Program-made: the position numbers and the translations under genes | Notes under the pieces: model-generated | The model's input: the letters and a program-made list of their open reading frames with translations, nothing else | What the model was told of the DNA's origin: nothing | Database searches by the model: none | Part shown: positions 29,519-39,186 of the stretch, in pieces | Position numbering within the stretch: the stretch's first letter is position 1 | Layout of the letters: the number at the start of each line of letters is the position of its first letter | From: Streptococcus pasteurianus | GTDB taxonomy: Bacteria > Bacillota > Bacilli > Lactobacillales > Streptococcaceae | Direction: 5' to 3' | Length of the DNA stretch: 64,000 bases | NCBI RefSeq assembly: GCF_004843545.1 | Contig: NZ_CP039457.1 | Span: 1,082,501-1,146,500, forward strand

Positions 29519-30322
29519 CTAACCGAAATGTCCAGATACATAGTCACTAGTAGATTGTAGCTTAGCATTTTGAAAAATGTTGTTAGTTTTATCATACTCA
29601 ATCAAGTCTCCCAAATAGAAGAAAGCTGTGTAATCACTAGCACGAGCAGCTTGTTGCATATTATGGGTTACGATGATAATCGTATAATTTTTCTTCAATT
29701 CAAACATTGTATCTTCTAATTGCATTGTGGCAACTGGATCAAGTGCAGAGGCGGGTTCATCCATCAAAAGAATGTTAGGCTTAACAGCAATTGCCCTCGC
29801 AATACATAAACGTTGTTGCTGACCACCGGAAAGTGTAAAGGCAGATTTATGTAAATCATCTTTCACTTGATCCCAGAGTGCAGCCTGCTTTAAAGAGGTT
29901 TCGACAATTTCGTCTAAGAATTGTTTATCCTTAAAACCTGCACGTTCGTAAGCAAATGTAATATTCTTATAGATTGACTTAGCAAAAGGATTGGGGCGTT
30001 GGAAAACCATACCGATGTGTTTACGCATTTCATAAACATTGATATTTTTAGCATTAACATCGATACCTTCATATAAAATTTCACCCGTTACTTTGGCAAT
30101 ATCAATGGTATCATTCATTCGATTCAAACTGCGAAGAAATGTTGATTTGCCACAACCAGACGGACCGATAAGTGCAGTAATTTTATTCTTTTCGAACTGC
30201 ATGTCAATTCCTTTAATCGCCTCTTTTTGACCATAATAAACATGTAAATTTTTTGTTGTTAGGGCGAGTTTTTCTTCTGGAAAAGTAATAATATGTCTTT
30301 CATTCCAATTATATTCTGTCAT
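29519..30322 (-). CDS. pstB: Phosphate ABC transporter ATPase PstB, first copy
   Basis: ATPase of 267 aa: Walker [10 protein letters not shown], signature [15 protein letters not shown], Walker [14 protein letters not shown] and intact switch His ([15 protein letters not shown]). An N-terminal extension of about 15 residues precedes the domain. It follows pstA by 10 bases and precedes the second ATPase by 11. It powers high-affinity phosphate uptake through PstC-PstA. Confidence 0.95.
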   Translation of the reverse strand: MTEYNWNERHIITFPEEKLALTTKNLHVYYGQKEAIKGIDMQFEKNKITALIGPSGCGKSTFLRSLNRMNDTIDIAKVTGEILYEGIDVNAKNINVYEMRKHIGMVFQRPNPFAKSIYKNITFAYERAGFKDKQFLDEIVETSLKQAALWDQVKDDLHKSAFTLSGGQQQRLCIARAIAVKPNILLMDEPASALDPVATMQLEDTMFELKKNYTIIIVTHNMQQAARASDYTAFFYLGDLIEYDKTNNIFQNAKLQSTSDYVSGHFG

Positions 30323-30332
30323 CTCTTCTCCT

Positions 30333-31220
30333 TTAGTTTGCAGACGTTAACTTCGCATGAAGCTTCTTACCAATATAACGAGCTGATAAGTTGAAAATAA
30401 GGATGAACACCAATAATACTGCAGCACTGCCTTGGGAAACCTGTGTTGCATCTGGAATAGTTCCTTCACTGTTAACTTTCCAAATATGAACGGCCAATGT
30501 TTCAGCTTGTCGGAAAATAGAAATAGGACTTGTCACACTAAGTGGGTTCCAATTTGACCAATCAAGAGCTGGCGCAGATTGCCCCGCTGTGTAAATGAGC
30601 GCAGCTGCTTCACCAAAGATACGTCCTGAAGCAAGCACAATACCAGTAACAATACTTGGCAAAGCTTCTGGCACAACAACGTGAACAACTGTTTCCCAAC
30701 GTGATAAACCAAGCGCAAGCCCTGCTTCACGTTGCGTATGGTGAACATTACGAAGACCATCTTCAACATTACGTGTCATTTGTGGCAGATTAAATACGGT
30801 TAAGGCAAGGGCACCAGAGATAATTGAGAAACCATATTGAAATTGAACAACAAAAATAAGATAACCAAACAATCCAACAACAACTGATGGGAGAGATGAT
30901 AGGATTTCAATACAAGTTCTAATGAAATTTGTAAAACGCCCTTTTTTAGCGTATTCAGATAAATAAATTCCTGCTCCCATTGATAGCGGAATTGAAATAA
31001 TCAATGTAATCACTAAAAGAAAAAGAGAATTGTACAGTTGAATACCAATACCACCACCAGCTTGATAAGATGATGATTTTCCTGTCAAGAAAGACCAGTT
31101 AACGTGTGGTAGCCCTTTTAATAAAATATAAAGTAACAAAGAAGCCAAAATTGCAACAATAATTCCAGCGATGGTATAGAGAATTCCTGTTGCTAATTTA
31201 TCAATTTTTTTAGCGTGCAT
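30333..31220 (-). CDS. pstA: Phosphate ABC transporter permease PstA
   Basis: Membrane subunit of 295 aa with six hydrophobic segments. The cytoplasmic coupling loop is [22 protein letters not shown], with the EAA motif of binding-protein-dependent permeases. It overlaps the end of pstC by 11 bases. With PstC it forms the phosphate channel. Confidence 0.95.
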   Translation of the reverse strand: MHAKKIDKLATGILYTIAGIIVAILASLLLYILLKGLPHVNWSFLTGKSSSYQAGGGIGIQLYNSLFLLVITLIISIPLSMGAGIYLSEYAKKGRFTNFIRTCIEILSSLPSVVVGLFGYLIFVVQFQYGFSIISGALALTVFNLPQMTRNVEDGLRNVHHTQREAGLALGLSRWETVVHVVVPEALPSIVTGIVLASGRIFGEAAALIYTAGQSAPALDWSNWNPLSVTSPISIFRQAETLAVHIWKVNSEGTIPDATQVSQGSAAVLLVFILIFNLSARYIGKKLHAKLTSAN

Positions 31221-32127
31221 AATTTCTCTTTCTTTCTCTTGTAATAAACTTCACGAGCATGTTAAAACCTAAACTCATAATAAGCAAGACTAAAGCTAGT
31301 GACCAAAGAACATTATTTTGAACAGTCCCCATAACAGTATTACCAATTCCCATTGTCAAAACGGACGTTAGGGTCGCTGCTGGCGTTGTTAATGAGTTTG
31401 GAACAACGGCTGAATTTCCAACAACCATTTGAATGGCAAGTGCTTCACCAAAAGCACGAGCCATACCAAAAATAATAGCTGTAAAAATACCAGGTCTAGC
31501 TGCGTTTAAAATAACACGCCAAATGGTTTGCCAACGAGTAGCCCCCATAGCAAGACTGGCTTCTTTATAATGTCTTGGAACTGCTTTCAAACTATCCACT
31601 GTCATAAAGGTAACTGTTGGTAAAATCATGACGAAAAGTACACAGACACCTGATAAAATACCAAAACCTGTCCCACCAAAAATCGAACGAACAAATGGTA
31701 CGATAACTTGCAGACCAATAAAACCATAAACAACAGAAGGAATTCCTGTTAATAATTCGATAGCTGGTTGTAAAATCTTAGCACCATATTTTGGTGATAC
31801 TTCTGTCATAAATACCGCTGCTCCAATAGCAATCGGAGTTGCAATTAAAGCAGATAGAATTGTTACAGTAAATGAACCCAAAATCATTGGTAGAGCTCCA
31901 AAAGAGCCTGAACTTGGATCCCATTTACTTCCAAAAAGGAATGTTAGCGGATTGACACCATCAACAAAGAAAGTAGACAACCCTTTTTGTGCAACGAAAA
32001 TTAAAATCATTGCAACGATAAAAACAATTAGTACCAAACAGAAAAGAGTTAATCCTTTCCCGAATTTTTCTAATCGAGAATTTTTTGAAGGTGAGGTTAA
32101 TTGTTTCTCAAGTTCTTGATTTCTCAT
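31210..32127 (-). CDS. pstC: Phosphate ABC transporter permease PstC
   Basis: Membrane subunit of 305 aa with six membrane segments after a charged cytoplasmic N-terminus. The EAA loop reads EASLAMGATRWQTIWRVILNAA. It starts 9 bases after pstS and overlaps pstA. It forms the transmembrane path for phosphate together with PstA. Confidence 0.95.
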   Translation of the reverse strand: MRNQELEKQLTSPSKNSRLEKFGKGLTLFCLVLIVFIVAMILIFVAQKGLSTFFVDGVNPLTFLFGSKWDPSSGSFGALPMILGSFTVTILSALIATPIAIGAAVFMTEVSPKYGAKILQPAIELLTGIPSVVYGFIGLQVIVPFVRSIFGGTGFGILSGVCVLFVMILPTVTFMTVDSLKAVPRHYKEASLAMGATRWQTIWRVILNAARPGIFTAIIFGMARAFGEALAIQMVVGNSAVVPNSLTTPAATLTSVLTMGIGNTVMGTVQNNVLWSLALVLLIMSLGFNMLVKFITRERKRNYAR

Positions 32128-32136
32128 AACGTCTCC

Positions 32137-33003
32137 TTATTTTTCAGTTACTGTGCCATCAGCTGACTTAGTAACTTGCATATCATTAACTGAAATATAA
32201 CCCATTTGTTCAACAATGCCTTTTTGAACTTCATCACTCATGACATAATCCAAAAATTCTTTTGTCAAGCCTGTCGGTTCACCTTTAGTGTACATATGTT
32301 CATATGACCAAAGTGGCCAATTATTTGTTGTTACATTTTCAGCAGTTGGTTCATAGCCATTTAGACTGATTGTCTTTACAGAATCATCAACATAGGCAAA
32401 AGCAAGATATGAAATTGCACCTGGAGTCTGTGATACGATAGATTTTACCATACCATTTGAATCCTGCTCTTGACTTTGCACGGCTGACTCACCGTTCATA
32501 ATAACACCATCAAATGTTGCGCGTGATCCTGAACTCGCTGCACGGTTGATAACTGAAATTTTTAAATCTTGACCGCCAACTTCTTTCCAGTTTGTAATTT
32601 CACCTGTAAAAATCTTTCGAAGCTGTTCTGTCGTTAAATCATTAATTTTGACATTATCGTTAATAATAACAGCAAGTCCGGCTACTGCTACTTGATGGTC
32701 AACCAATTGGTCAGCATCGATACCGTCTTTTTCTTCAGCAAAAACATCGCTATTCCCAATTTGGACTGCTCCTGATTGAACTTGGGAAAGTCCTGTACCA
32801 GATCCTCCACCTTGAACATTAACTGTTTTTCCAATATTAGCTGTTCCAAATTCATCAGCTGCAGCTTCAACAAGAGGCTGAAGCGCTGTTGAACCAACGC
32901 TGGTAATTGATTGACCTTTATCAATCCAACTAGCACAACCTGACAAAATGATAGAAACTAAAGTAATTAGCAGTAAAAAGCTAAGTTTTTTCATTTTTTT
33001 CAT
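32137..33003 (-). CDS. pstS: Phosphate-binding lipoprotein PstS
   Basis: Extracellular lipoprotein of 288 aa that captures phosphate. The lipobox LSGC puts the lipid anchor at about residue 23. The phosphate site is visible in [29 protein letters not shown] and [14 protein letters not shown]. It is the first gene of the operon, and its promoter lies in the 140 bases upstream. Confidence 0.95.
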   Translation of the reverse strand: MKKMKKLSFLLLITLVSIILSGCASWIDKGQSITSVGSTALQPLVEAAADEFGTANIGKTVNVQGGGSGTGLSQVQSGAVQIGNSDVFAEEKDGIDADQLVDHQVAVAGLAVIINDNVKINDLTTEQLRKIFTGEITNWKEVGGQDLKISVINRAASSGSRATFDGVIMNGESAVQSQEQDSNGMVKSIVSQTPGAISYLAFAYVDDSVKTISLNGYEPTAENVTTNNWPLWSYEHMYTKGEPTGLTKEFLDYVMSDEVQKGIVEQMGYISVNDMQVTKSADGTVTEK

Positions 33004-33074
33004 TTGTGATTCCTACTTAATCTTGAAAATAAAAAGTAATTTACATGAAGTGTTACAAATACCTCACAAAGAAA

Positions 33075-33144
33075 ATAGTACCATATCGAATAGGCATTTG
33101 CAAAGTGCTTTTCTCCCCATTTAACATAAATTGTATCTGTAACA
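33075..33144 (-). promoter_or_regulatory. pst operon promoter with possible Pho box
   Basis: TTGCAA (33103-33098), a 17-base spacer and TACTAT (33080-33075) form a promoter. Just upstream, 33144-33119 holds TGTTACA and TATGTTA about 11 bases apart, resembling the direct repeats bound by PhoP/PnpR-type regulators. Confidence 0.5.
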
Positions 33145-33146
33145 GT

Positions 33147-34457
33147 TTAGGAATAAAAACGCAGTCGCTTAGGGAAGTGATTTTTCAGAATATTTCCAGT
33201 AATTTTGGCAAAGCCCATGCCATTGCCATTTATCACCACCAGATACCAGCCGTTTTGAATCGGTTCTTCCAATTTGACAATATTTCCAGATACATAAACC
33301 CTAAACTGTTCTATATCAATTTTCACAAACTGTTCTACGTCATCAGGTGATAATGCAAGTCCTAAAGCAAATGAAGGTTCAAATCGATTTTTCTTAAAGA
33401 TGCCCAGATGAAGTCCATTACGTGCGATTTTTAGGTTTCCTAAATCTGGCAGACCTTCCGGCAATAGGTAAAGATTATCTCCAAAAGTTTGTAAGATTCC
33501 TGTTAAACCAACTTTGATATGTTGTTTTGCGAAATCTTGCCAAAGTTTTAATTGAGCTTTGGTAAGGTTAGATTTTACAGGCTTAACAGAACGTGCTTCT
33601 GGCATTCTTGTATCACGTAATTTTGCAACGAATTGCCCCTCTCCTTTAAAATGATGTGGGCACATGCGCGCAACTTGTGGCATGTCTATTCCTTCCACCA
33701 TGCCATTTATTTTTTCGATATCAACAAGTTCCAGATAATCATACTTGTCCAAAAGCCACTTAACCACTCCTTCATTTTCTTCTGGTGACCAAGTGCATGT
33801 TGAATAAACAAGTGTTCCACCAATGGCTAACATTTTCATGGCTTCTTCTAAAATTTCTTTTTGAAGCACCGCACATTCTGCAGGATAGTCTTCATGCCAA
33901 TATTGCGTGGCCGAGGAGTCTTTACGAAACATTCCCTCACCTGAACACGGTCCGTCAAAAACGATAAGGTCAAAGTAATCTTTAAATACTTTGGAAAGTT
34001 TTTGTGAACTTTCATTAGTAACAACGACATTTCGAGCCCCAAAACGTTCAATATTTTCTACTAGAACTTTACTACGCTTGCTAGAAATTTCATTACTGAC
34101 TAAGACGCCAGTATTATTCATATAGCTAAGTAAATGTGTCGATTTGCCACCTGGTGCTGCTGCCAAATCAAGTACGCGCATATTTTCCTGTGGCGCTGCA
34201 ACTTGAGCAACCATTTGTGCGGCTGGTTCCTGCGAATAAACAAGCCCTGAAACATGTTCTGGAGACTTGCCAGAAACCTTGCCATAATACCCCCATGGTG
34301 TGTTAGGAATTGGGTTATCAAATGTCTGTTGAGTATTTTTTAGAGGATTCACACGAAATCCTGAGATAGCCTCTTGGTCAAATGACGCTAAAAAATCATC
34401 TGCTTCATCTCCAAAAATATTACGATATTTTTCAATAAATTTTTCAGGTAATAACAT
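33147..34457 (-). CDS. RsmF-like rRNA cytosine-C5 methyltransferase (NOL1/NOP2/Sun family)
   Basis: Protein of 436 aa from the ATG at 34457 (MLLPEKFIEKYRNIFG), the usual start of this family; eight further codons upstream are in frame but lack support. SAM motif VLDLAAAPGGKSTHLLSY, catalytic Cys pair in DGPCSGEGMFR and YSTCTWSPEENE. The C-terminal part is the RsmF-type extension with a PUA-like region. It methylates cytosine in 16S rRNA. It lies upstream of the pst operon on the same strand. Confidence 0.88.
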   Translation of the reverse strand: MLLPEKFIEKYRNIFGDEADDFLASFDQEAISGFRVNPLKNTQQTFDNPIPNTPWGYYGKVSGKSPEHVSGLVYSQEPAAQMVAQVAAPQENMRVLDLAAAPGGKSTHLLSYMNNTGVLVSNEISSKRSKVLVENIERFGARNVVVTNESSQKLSKVFKDYFDLIVFDGPCSGEGMFRKDSSATQYWHEDYPAECAVLQKEILEEAMKMLAIGGTLVYSTCTWSPEENEGVVKWLLDKYDYLELVDIEKINGMVEGIDMPQVARMCPHHFKGEGQFVAKLRDTRMPEARSVKPVKSNLTKAQLKLWQDFAKQHIKVGLTGILQTFGDNLYLLPEGLPDLGNLKIARNGLHLGIFKKNRFEPSFALGLALSPDDVEQFVKIDIEQFRVYVSGNIVKLEEPIQNGWYLVVINGNGMGFAKITGNILKNHFPKRLRFYS

Positions 34458-34517
34458 ACTTATATGATAACAATTTAACATACCAATTACAACTATCGCA
34501 CGGCTTTTTTAATAAAA

Positions 34518-34545
34518 AAGCTAAGGCAACAAACCTTAGCTTTAC
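34518..34545 (-). terminator. Terminator left behind a decayed gene
   Basis: AAAGCTAAGG, a short loop and its complement, followed on the minus strand by six T. It would end transcripts coming from 34.6-35.2 kb, where no intact gene remains. Confidence 0.6.
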
Positions 34546-34559
34546 TGTCTTATTTAGTA

Positions 34560-35210
34560 TTAAACTACTACCATATTAACTTGATTAAGTTGTGAAAAAC
34601 TAATTCTTGCCCGATTTGATTTCGGGGAAATACTGTGCAACATATTCGAACATCAGTTGAAGTTCGTTGTCAATCATTTTCTAATATTTTTAATTGAAAT
34701 GCTTTTCTGCTTTTTATTTTCTGTAATACCGATAGGTATTGAATTTCGTTCAATTGTAATGAAAGTCCGCTTGATTTTAATAACATAATGATAAAGTTGT
34801 TGAACATCATTTAAATCCATGCTAGTAAAGGGACCATAGGCTATGGGTGTTAACTAAAATAACTCCCTTTTGAAATTAGAGCCGCAATTTGCTAATTATC
34901 TTCTTTTGCCTCCACTCCGATATAACTATTATCATAGGTAATTAATCAAATAAGCGTGTTGTGTCTGTCTATATTCGCAATTAGCTCTCCGTAAATGCCA
35001 TACACATTAACCACAACCATTGCTCCACTGTCTGCAGATGTGTTTTCACCGTTAAAAACTTAATTTTTTGTCAATAAAGTTGTGACAGTATTATTTCTGT
35101 AATTAACAATAGCAATCACTACACCGTCGGCTAAAAAATAATCCCAATCACCAAAGTGACGATAAAATTCTGGTAATGATTTCCTTTCATCATAATCCTC
35201 CTAAATACAT
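34560..35210 (-). pseudogene. Heavily decayed coding region, identity unknown
   Basis: No intact gene larger than about 25 codons is present, but the minus strand shows protein-like stretches broken by stops: LPEFYRHFGDWDYFLADG and AIVNYRNNTVTTLLTKN, then VNVYGIYGELIANIDRHNT, later IDNELQLMFEYVAQYFPEIK near 34610-34680. A good AGGAGG site (about 35203-35198) and a terminator at the far end remain. I read it as one or two old genes decaying in place. I do not recognise them. Confidence 0.45.
35131..35193 (-). CDS. Possible 20-residue hydrophobic peptide
   Basis: Behind the strong AGGAGG site a frame of 20 codons reads MMKGNHYQNFIVTLVIGIIF and stops at 35131. It has a charged start and a hydrophobic end, like a short signalling peptide or small toxin. 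It overlaps, in another frame, the decayed coding sequence, so it may simply be a by-product of decay. No Rgg-type receptor gene is adjacent. Confidence 0.2.
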   Translation of the reverse strand: MMKGNHYQNFIVTLVIGIIF

Positions 35211-35328
35211 TTTGGAACGTGCTCCTTATTTAGGTGAACTCTGAGAAATTTTTATTTTTCATTCGATAACATAACGATTTAATTTCAAAATTGCATAAAA
35301 GAAATTACATACCAATCATTAACATACT

Positions 35329-35359
35329 AAAAAGCTTGAAACAATTACGTCTCAAGCTC
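35329..35359 (-). terminator. gor terminator
   Basis: AGCTTGA-N12-TCAAGCT followed by TTTTT on the minus strand, 36 bases after the gor stop. Confidence 0.7.
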
Positions 35360-35394
35360 TAATCATGGTATTACAATACTTTCCTACATCAAAA

Positions 35395-36750
35395 CTATCT
35401 CATCGTCACAAATTCCTCTGCTCCTGTTGGGTGAATGGCTACCGTATTATCAAAATCTTCCTTGGTAGCGCCCATTTTGATAGCAACTGAGAAGCCTTGA
35501 ATCATTTCATCGACGCCATAGCCGATTCCATGCAAGCCAATGATTTTTTCATCTTTTCCAAGAGTAACTAGCTTCATCTTACTTGGTTGACGATGACTGC
35601 CTAAAGCTGTGTACATTGGTGTGAAACTTGAACGATAGATTTTGATTTGTTCTTCGCCAAACTCTGCAATGGCTTTTTCTTCTGAATAGCCGATTGAACC
35701 AATTGCTGGGTGACTAAAAATAACAGTCGCTACATCTTTATAATCCATTTTAGCATTTGGTTTGTCATTGAAAAGACGCTCTGACAGCTGACGACCCGCC
35801 TTGACAGCGACTGGTGTTAATTCCAATTTACCATTGACATCACCAAGAGCGTAAATGCCGTCAACTGATGTGTTTTCGTAGTCATCAGTTTTGATAAATC
35901 CTTTATCATTAAGTTCTACACCCGTCTTTTCAAGACCAAACCCAGTAACATTTGCCTTACGACCAATTGCCCAAATAAGCGTGTCAACTGTATAAGTCTC
36001 ACCATTTTCCAGAACCAATGTCAAACTATCATCATCATTCTTGATAACTTCTTTAGGAATCGAAAAAGTGTGCAACGTTGGACCATTTTCAGCCATAGCA
36101 TCCACCAAAGTATCAATGATTTCCTTATCAAAAGTTCGTAGAGGACGCTCACGGCGAACAAAAAGGTGCGTTTTTGAACCGAGTGCATGCAAGACACCAG
36201 CTACTTCCACGGCAATATACCCTGCACCGACTACCGCAGTACGTTTTGGCACATCATCTAACTCAAAAAATCCGTCCGATGTGATACCGTATTGCGCCCC
36301 AGGAATATCGGGATAAAGTGCATGACCACCAGTAGCAATTAAAATATGCGGCGCTGTGTAATACGCTCCTGCCACTTCAACAGTATGTGCGTCAACGAAG
36401 GTCGCATAATCATAGACACGCTCAACACCATTATTATCAAAACCGCGTTCGTAAGAAGCATGAATACGATCAATATAGGCTTCACGATTGGCTTTCAGAG
36501 TTTTAAAATCAAAAGAAGTTTGACCAACTTGAAAACCGTATTCACTAGCGTAGGTATTTAACGTTTCAGCTACCTGTGCGCCGTACCACATGACTTTTTT
36601 AGGAACACATCCTAGATTGACACAAGTTCCACCGACTTCCTTTGCTTCAAAAAGAATGACTTTTGCGCCGTGCATAGCGGCACGATTAGCTGAAGCAATT
36701 CCGCCAGAGCCACCACCGATAACAATGTAATCATATTGTTTTACTTCCAT
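35395..36750 (-). CDS. gor: Glutathione-disulfide reductase
   Basis: FAD enzyme of 451 aa that reduces oxidised glutathione with NADPH. FAD motif IGGGSGGIASANRAA, redox disulfide in GGTCVNLGCVPKK, NADPH motif VGAGYIAVEVAGVLH with downstream Arg pair (VRRERP), and C-terminal catalytic His in AIHPTGAEE. The Arg residues favour NADPH over NADH and glutathione reductase over lipoamide dehydrogenase. It follows a thioredoxin-like gene by 12 bases, so the two probably act together in thiol balance. Confidence 0.94.
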   Translation of the reverse strand: MEVKQYDYIVIGGGSGGIASANRAAMHGAKVILFEAKEVGGTCVNLGCVPKKVMWYGAQVAETLNTYASEYGFQVGQTSFDFKTLKANREAYIDRIHASYERGFDNNGVERVYDYATFVDAHTVEVAGAYYTAPHILIATGGHALYPDIPGAQYGITSDGFFELDDVPKRTAVVGAGYIAVEVAGVLHALGSKTHLFVRRERPLRTFDKEIIDTLVDAMAENGPTLHTFSIPKEVIKNDDDSLTLVLENGETYTVDTLIWAIGRKANVTGFGLEKTGVELNDKGFIKTDDYENTSVDGIYALGDVNGKLELTPVAVKAGRQLSERLFNDKPNAKMDYKDVATVIFSHPAIGSIGYSEEKAIAEFGEEQIKIYRSSFTPMYTALGSHRQPSKMKLVTLGKDEKIIGLHGIGYGVDEMIQGFSVAIKMGATKEDFDNTVAIHPTGAEEFVTMR

Positions 36751-36762
36751 ACAGTCTCCTAA

Positions 36763-37095
36763 TCAATGCGTTATAAAATCTAAAATAGCTTCTTCTGATA
36801 AGGATGAATCGCAGACCACTTTCACATGACCTGATTTGGCTACCAAAAGCCCTGGAACTGTTGGAACATCATAAGTTGTGCGAAGCTCTTGCGTGTCTGA
36901 ATCTTGATTTTCACTATTTAAGAAATGAACAGTTAATTGATTATCTTTCGCCACTTGCGTTAGTTTTGGCTCAAAACGGCGACAATATGGACAAGTCGGA
37001 CGTCCGATAAAAAGAATAAAATTATCCGCAGTTTGAAGTTGTGCATTAGCCTCCTTGGCTGAAATAGGTGTAAAATAATCTGCAAATGTTGTCAT
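36763..37095 (-). CDS. Thioredoxin-like protein with CPYC active site
   Basis: Protein of 110 aa; the start at 37095 (MTTFADYFTPIS) has GGAGG 8 nt upstream. Thioredoxin fold with the active site RPTCPYCRRF and the cis-Pro in VPTVPGLLV. No signal peptide, so it acts in the cytoplasm. Relatives are annotated as PedC/BrcD-type disulfide isomerases of bacteriocin clusters, but no bacteriocin gene is nearby. The CPYC motif is glutaredoxin-like, which fits its pairing with glutathione reductase. Confidence 0.8.
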   Translation of the reverse strand: MTTFADYFTPISAKEANAQLQTADNFILFIGRPTCPYCRRFEPKLTQVAKDNQLTVHFLNSENQDSDTQELRTTYDVPTVPGLLVAKSGHVKVVCDSSLSEEAILDFITH

Positions 37096-37211
37096 AACAA
37101 TACCTCCAAAAATATTACCCTTATCATATCTCATACGAATAAATTTCTCAACTTTCTGATTCGAAAATCAAAAAGAAGATTGATTTTGCCCAATCCTCTT
37201 ATCACATGTCA

Positions 37212-37535
37212 TTATTTTCGGATAAATTCACTATCGACTTTGCTATCATCAGACACGTAACGTTCTACGGTCATGTGTAAGTCGTATTTTTCTCGAAGTT
37301 CAGCTAGAGTGGTCATCATCGGTGAAGCATGATGCACATCAATGGCTTCCTGATTTTCCCAACTGTCAATTAACAAAACCGTTTCAGGATCATTTGCTGG
37401 AAAGAAATAATCATATCTCAAATTTCCTTTTTCAGCTCGAATTGCTGCTGCCGTGCCTGATTTTTCCATTTCTTCCATGAATTTTTTAGCGTTGCCATTA
37501 GTACCCTTGTAATACAAATTAACTGTAATTGCCAT
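37212..37535 (-). CDS. Putative quinol monooxygenase (ABM domain, YgiN-like)
   Basis: Protein of 107 aa from the ATG at 37535 (MAITVNLYYKGTNG), with AAAGGA upstream; longer frames read into the leader. Ferredoxin-like antibiotic-biosynthesis-monooxygenase domain: LLIDSWENQEAIDVHHASPMM is the family hallmark. These proteins act on quinols or reactive aldehydes, or have no known substrate. It is a single gene between the thioredoxin-like and ZIP genes. Confidence 0.78.
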   Translation of the reverse strand: MAITVNLYYKGTNGNAKKFMEEMEKSGTAAAIRAEKGNLRYDYFFPANDPETVLLIDSWENQEAIDVHHASPMMTTLAELREKYDLHMTVERYVSDDSKVDSEFIRK

Positions 37536-37612
37536 AAAATATCCTTTTCTAGTCTTTTTCTTTATTTTATTACATTTTGAAAACATTTCCAAATAATATA
37601 CAAAAAATCAGT

Positions 37613-37642
37613 AAGCCCCTAGCGAATGTCCGCTAGGGGTAA
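37613..37642 (-). terminator. Terminator of the ZIP transporter gene
   Basis: CCCCTAGCG-N6-CGCTAGGGG, a perfect GC-rich stem, with a T-rich stretch further on the minus strand. Confidence 0.75.
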
Positions 37643-37672
37643 TCAAAATAAACTTAGCGTTCCACGACTACA

Positions 37673-38497
37673 TTATCCCAAGGCAACGTCCATCACCATC
37701 ATAATGACAAAACCAATCATAAGTCCAAGTGTGGCAATATCGGTATTACCGTTGTTTTGCGACTCTGGAATAAGTTCTTCGACAACAACAAAAATCATAG
37801 CACCAGCCGCAAAGGCAAGAGCATATGGGATGATTTGTAGCATGACAATAACAAGAGCTGCTCCTAAAACAGCACCGATAGGTTCTACAATCGCAGACAT
37901 TGCTCCCATAAAGAAAGCATGCCAACGTGAACTACCATCAGCACGAATGGGAATGGAAAGCGCCGCCCCCTCAGGAATATTTTGTAACCCAATACCAACC
38001 GCAAGTCCAATTGCTCCGATAAGAGCAGCATTCGTCATATTGCCAAATGCTAACGCTCCAAAAGTAACACCTACAGCTAAACCTTCTGGAAAATTATGAA
38101 TCGTAATGGCTAAAAAGAGCAACGCTATTTTAGACAATTTTTTCTTCGGTTGAATCCCTTCTGCCTCTGAAACATCTTTTCCCAAGTGCAAATGTGGAAC
38201 AAGGGCGTCAATTAAGCGTAAACTAAAACCACCCAACAGAAAACCAACCGCTGTTGGTAACCAAGCAAGTTTACCATAGTCTGCTTGTGCGTAATCAATA
38301 GCTGGCGCTAACAAGGACCAAAAAGAAGCAGCAATCATAACTCCAGCAGCAAACCCCATCATCATATCAAGCAATTTACGACTAACTTTTGTAAAGAAAA
38401 AAACACCAGCAGAACCAAGAATGGTACATCCCCATGTAAATAATCCTGCTAACAAGGCTAACAAAACAACGTTCTGTGTCATCAGCCAATCTATCAT
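37673..38497 (-). CDS. ZIP-family metal transporter
   Basis: Membrane protein of 274 aa with eight membrane segments. The two metal-site helices read ITIHNFPEGLAVGVTFG and IGLQNIPEGAALSIP, as in ZupT/GufA-type importers of zinc, iron or manganese. A cytoplasmic loop with His residues (VPHLHLGKD) is typical. It is monocistronic. The preferred metal cannot be read from the sequence. Confidence 0.9.
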   Translation of the reverse strand: MIDWLMTQNVVLLALLAGLFTWGCTILGSAGVFFFTKVSRKLLDMMMGFAAGVMIAASFWSLLAPAIDYAQADYGKLAWLPTAVGFLLGGFSLRLIDALVPHLHLGKDVSEAEGIQPKKKLSKIALLFLAITIHNFPEGLAVGVTFGALAFGNMTNAALIGAIGLAVGIGLQNIPEGAALSIPIRADGSSRWHAFFMGAMSAIVEPIGAVLGAALVIVMLQIIPYALAFAAGAMIFVVVEELIPESQNNGNTDIATLGLMIGFVIMMVMDVALG

Positions 38498-38581
38498 AAA
38501 AAGTCTCCTTTATAAAATTAATAATTATTTATCTCATCAAAATCATTTCTGTGAATTTATTTCATTGTAGCAAAAAGTACC

Positions 38582-38608
38582 AAAAAAACCTAGTGATTTC
38601 ACTAGGTT
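38582..38608 (-). terminator. tag terminator
   Basis: AACCTAGTGA-TT-TCACTAGGTT and then seven T on the minus strand, just after the tag stop. Confidence 0.88.
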
Positions 38609-38611
38609 ATA

Positions 38612-39169
38612 CTATCGATAATCACAATTAACGAGATGGTCATTAACAATACCAACAGCTTGTAGGAATGAGTGGGTAATAACGGGTCCGACAAATCCAA
38701 TGCCACGTTTTTTCATGTCTTTGCTTAGTCTCTCTGATAAATCAGACACCGTCGGCACATCTTCTAGCGTTTTCCACTTATTATCAATCTGCTTGCCGTC
38801 TATAAAACTCCAAAGATAGGTATCAAAAGAGCCGAATTCTTTTTGAATCTCTTGCACAATTTGAGCGTTCTTTCGAACACTAAAAATCTTATTTCGGTTG
38901 CGAATCAAGCCCGAATTTGACAATAATTGTTCCAATTCGTCATCTGACATTTTAGCGCAGGTGTCGATGTCGAAATCATGAAAAGCACGGCGATAGCTTT
39001 CACGTTTGTGCATGATTGTTTTCCATGACAAGCCAACACTTGCCCCTTCTAGGCAAAGCATTTCAAATTGAAACTGGTCGTCATGTGCCACCTTACACCA
39101 TTCGTTATCATGGTATTCTTCTAAAATATGGTCACCTTCGTACCATGCGCGGCATTTTCCGTCAGTCAT
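38612..39169 (-). CDS. tag: DNA-3-methyladenine glycosylase I
   Basis: Base-excision repair enzyme of 185 aa that removes 3-methyladenine from DNA. The start at 39169 (MTDGKCRAWYEGDHILEEYH) has AAAGGA 7 nt upstream. Cys and His residues of the zinc snap are visible near the N-terminus (KCRAW) and the C-terminus (THSFLQAVGIVNDHLVNC), and the family core is CLEGASVGLSWKTIMHKRE. It follows the inositol monophosphatase-like gene by 17 bases, so it is probably in the same transcript. Confidence 0.93.
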   Translation of the reverse strand: MTDGKCRAWYEGDHILEEYHDNEWCKVAHDDQFQFEMLCLEGASVGLSWKTIMHKRESYRRAFHDFDIDTCAKMSDDELEQLLSNSGLIRNRNKIFSVRKNAQIVQEIQKEFGSFDTYLWSFIDGKQIDNKWKTLEDVPTVSDLSERLSKDMKKRGIGFVGPVITHSFLQAVGIVNDHLVNCDYR

Positions 39170-39186
39170 TGACAATCCTTTCTGTA

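Noticed and set aside
36763..37095. Bacteriocin disulfide isomerase of a PedC-type cluster
   Set aside because: No bacteriocin precursor, immunity or exporter gene lies nearby; pairing with glutathione reductase is simpler.
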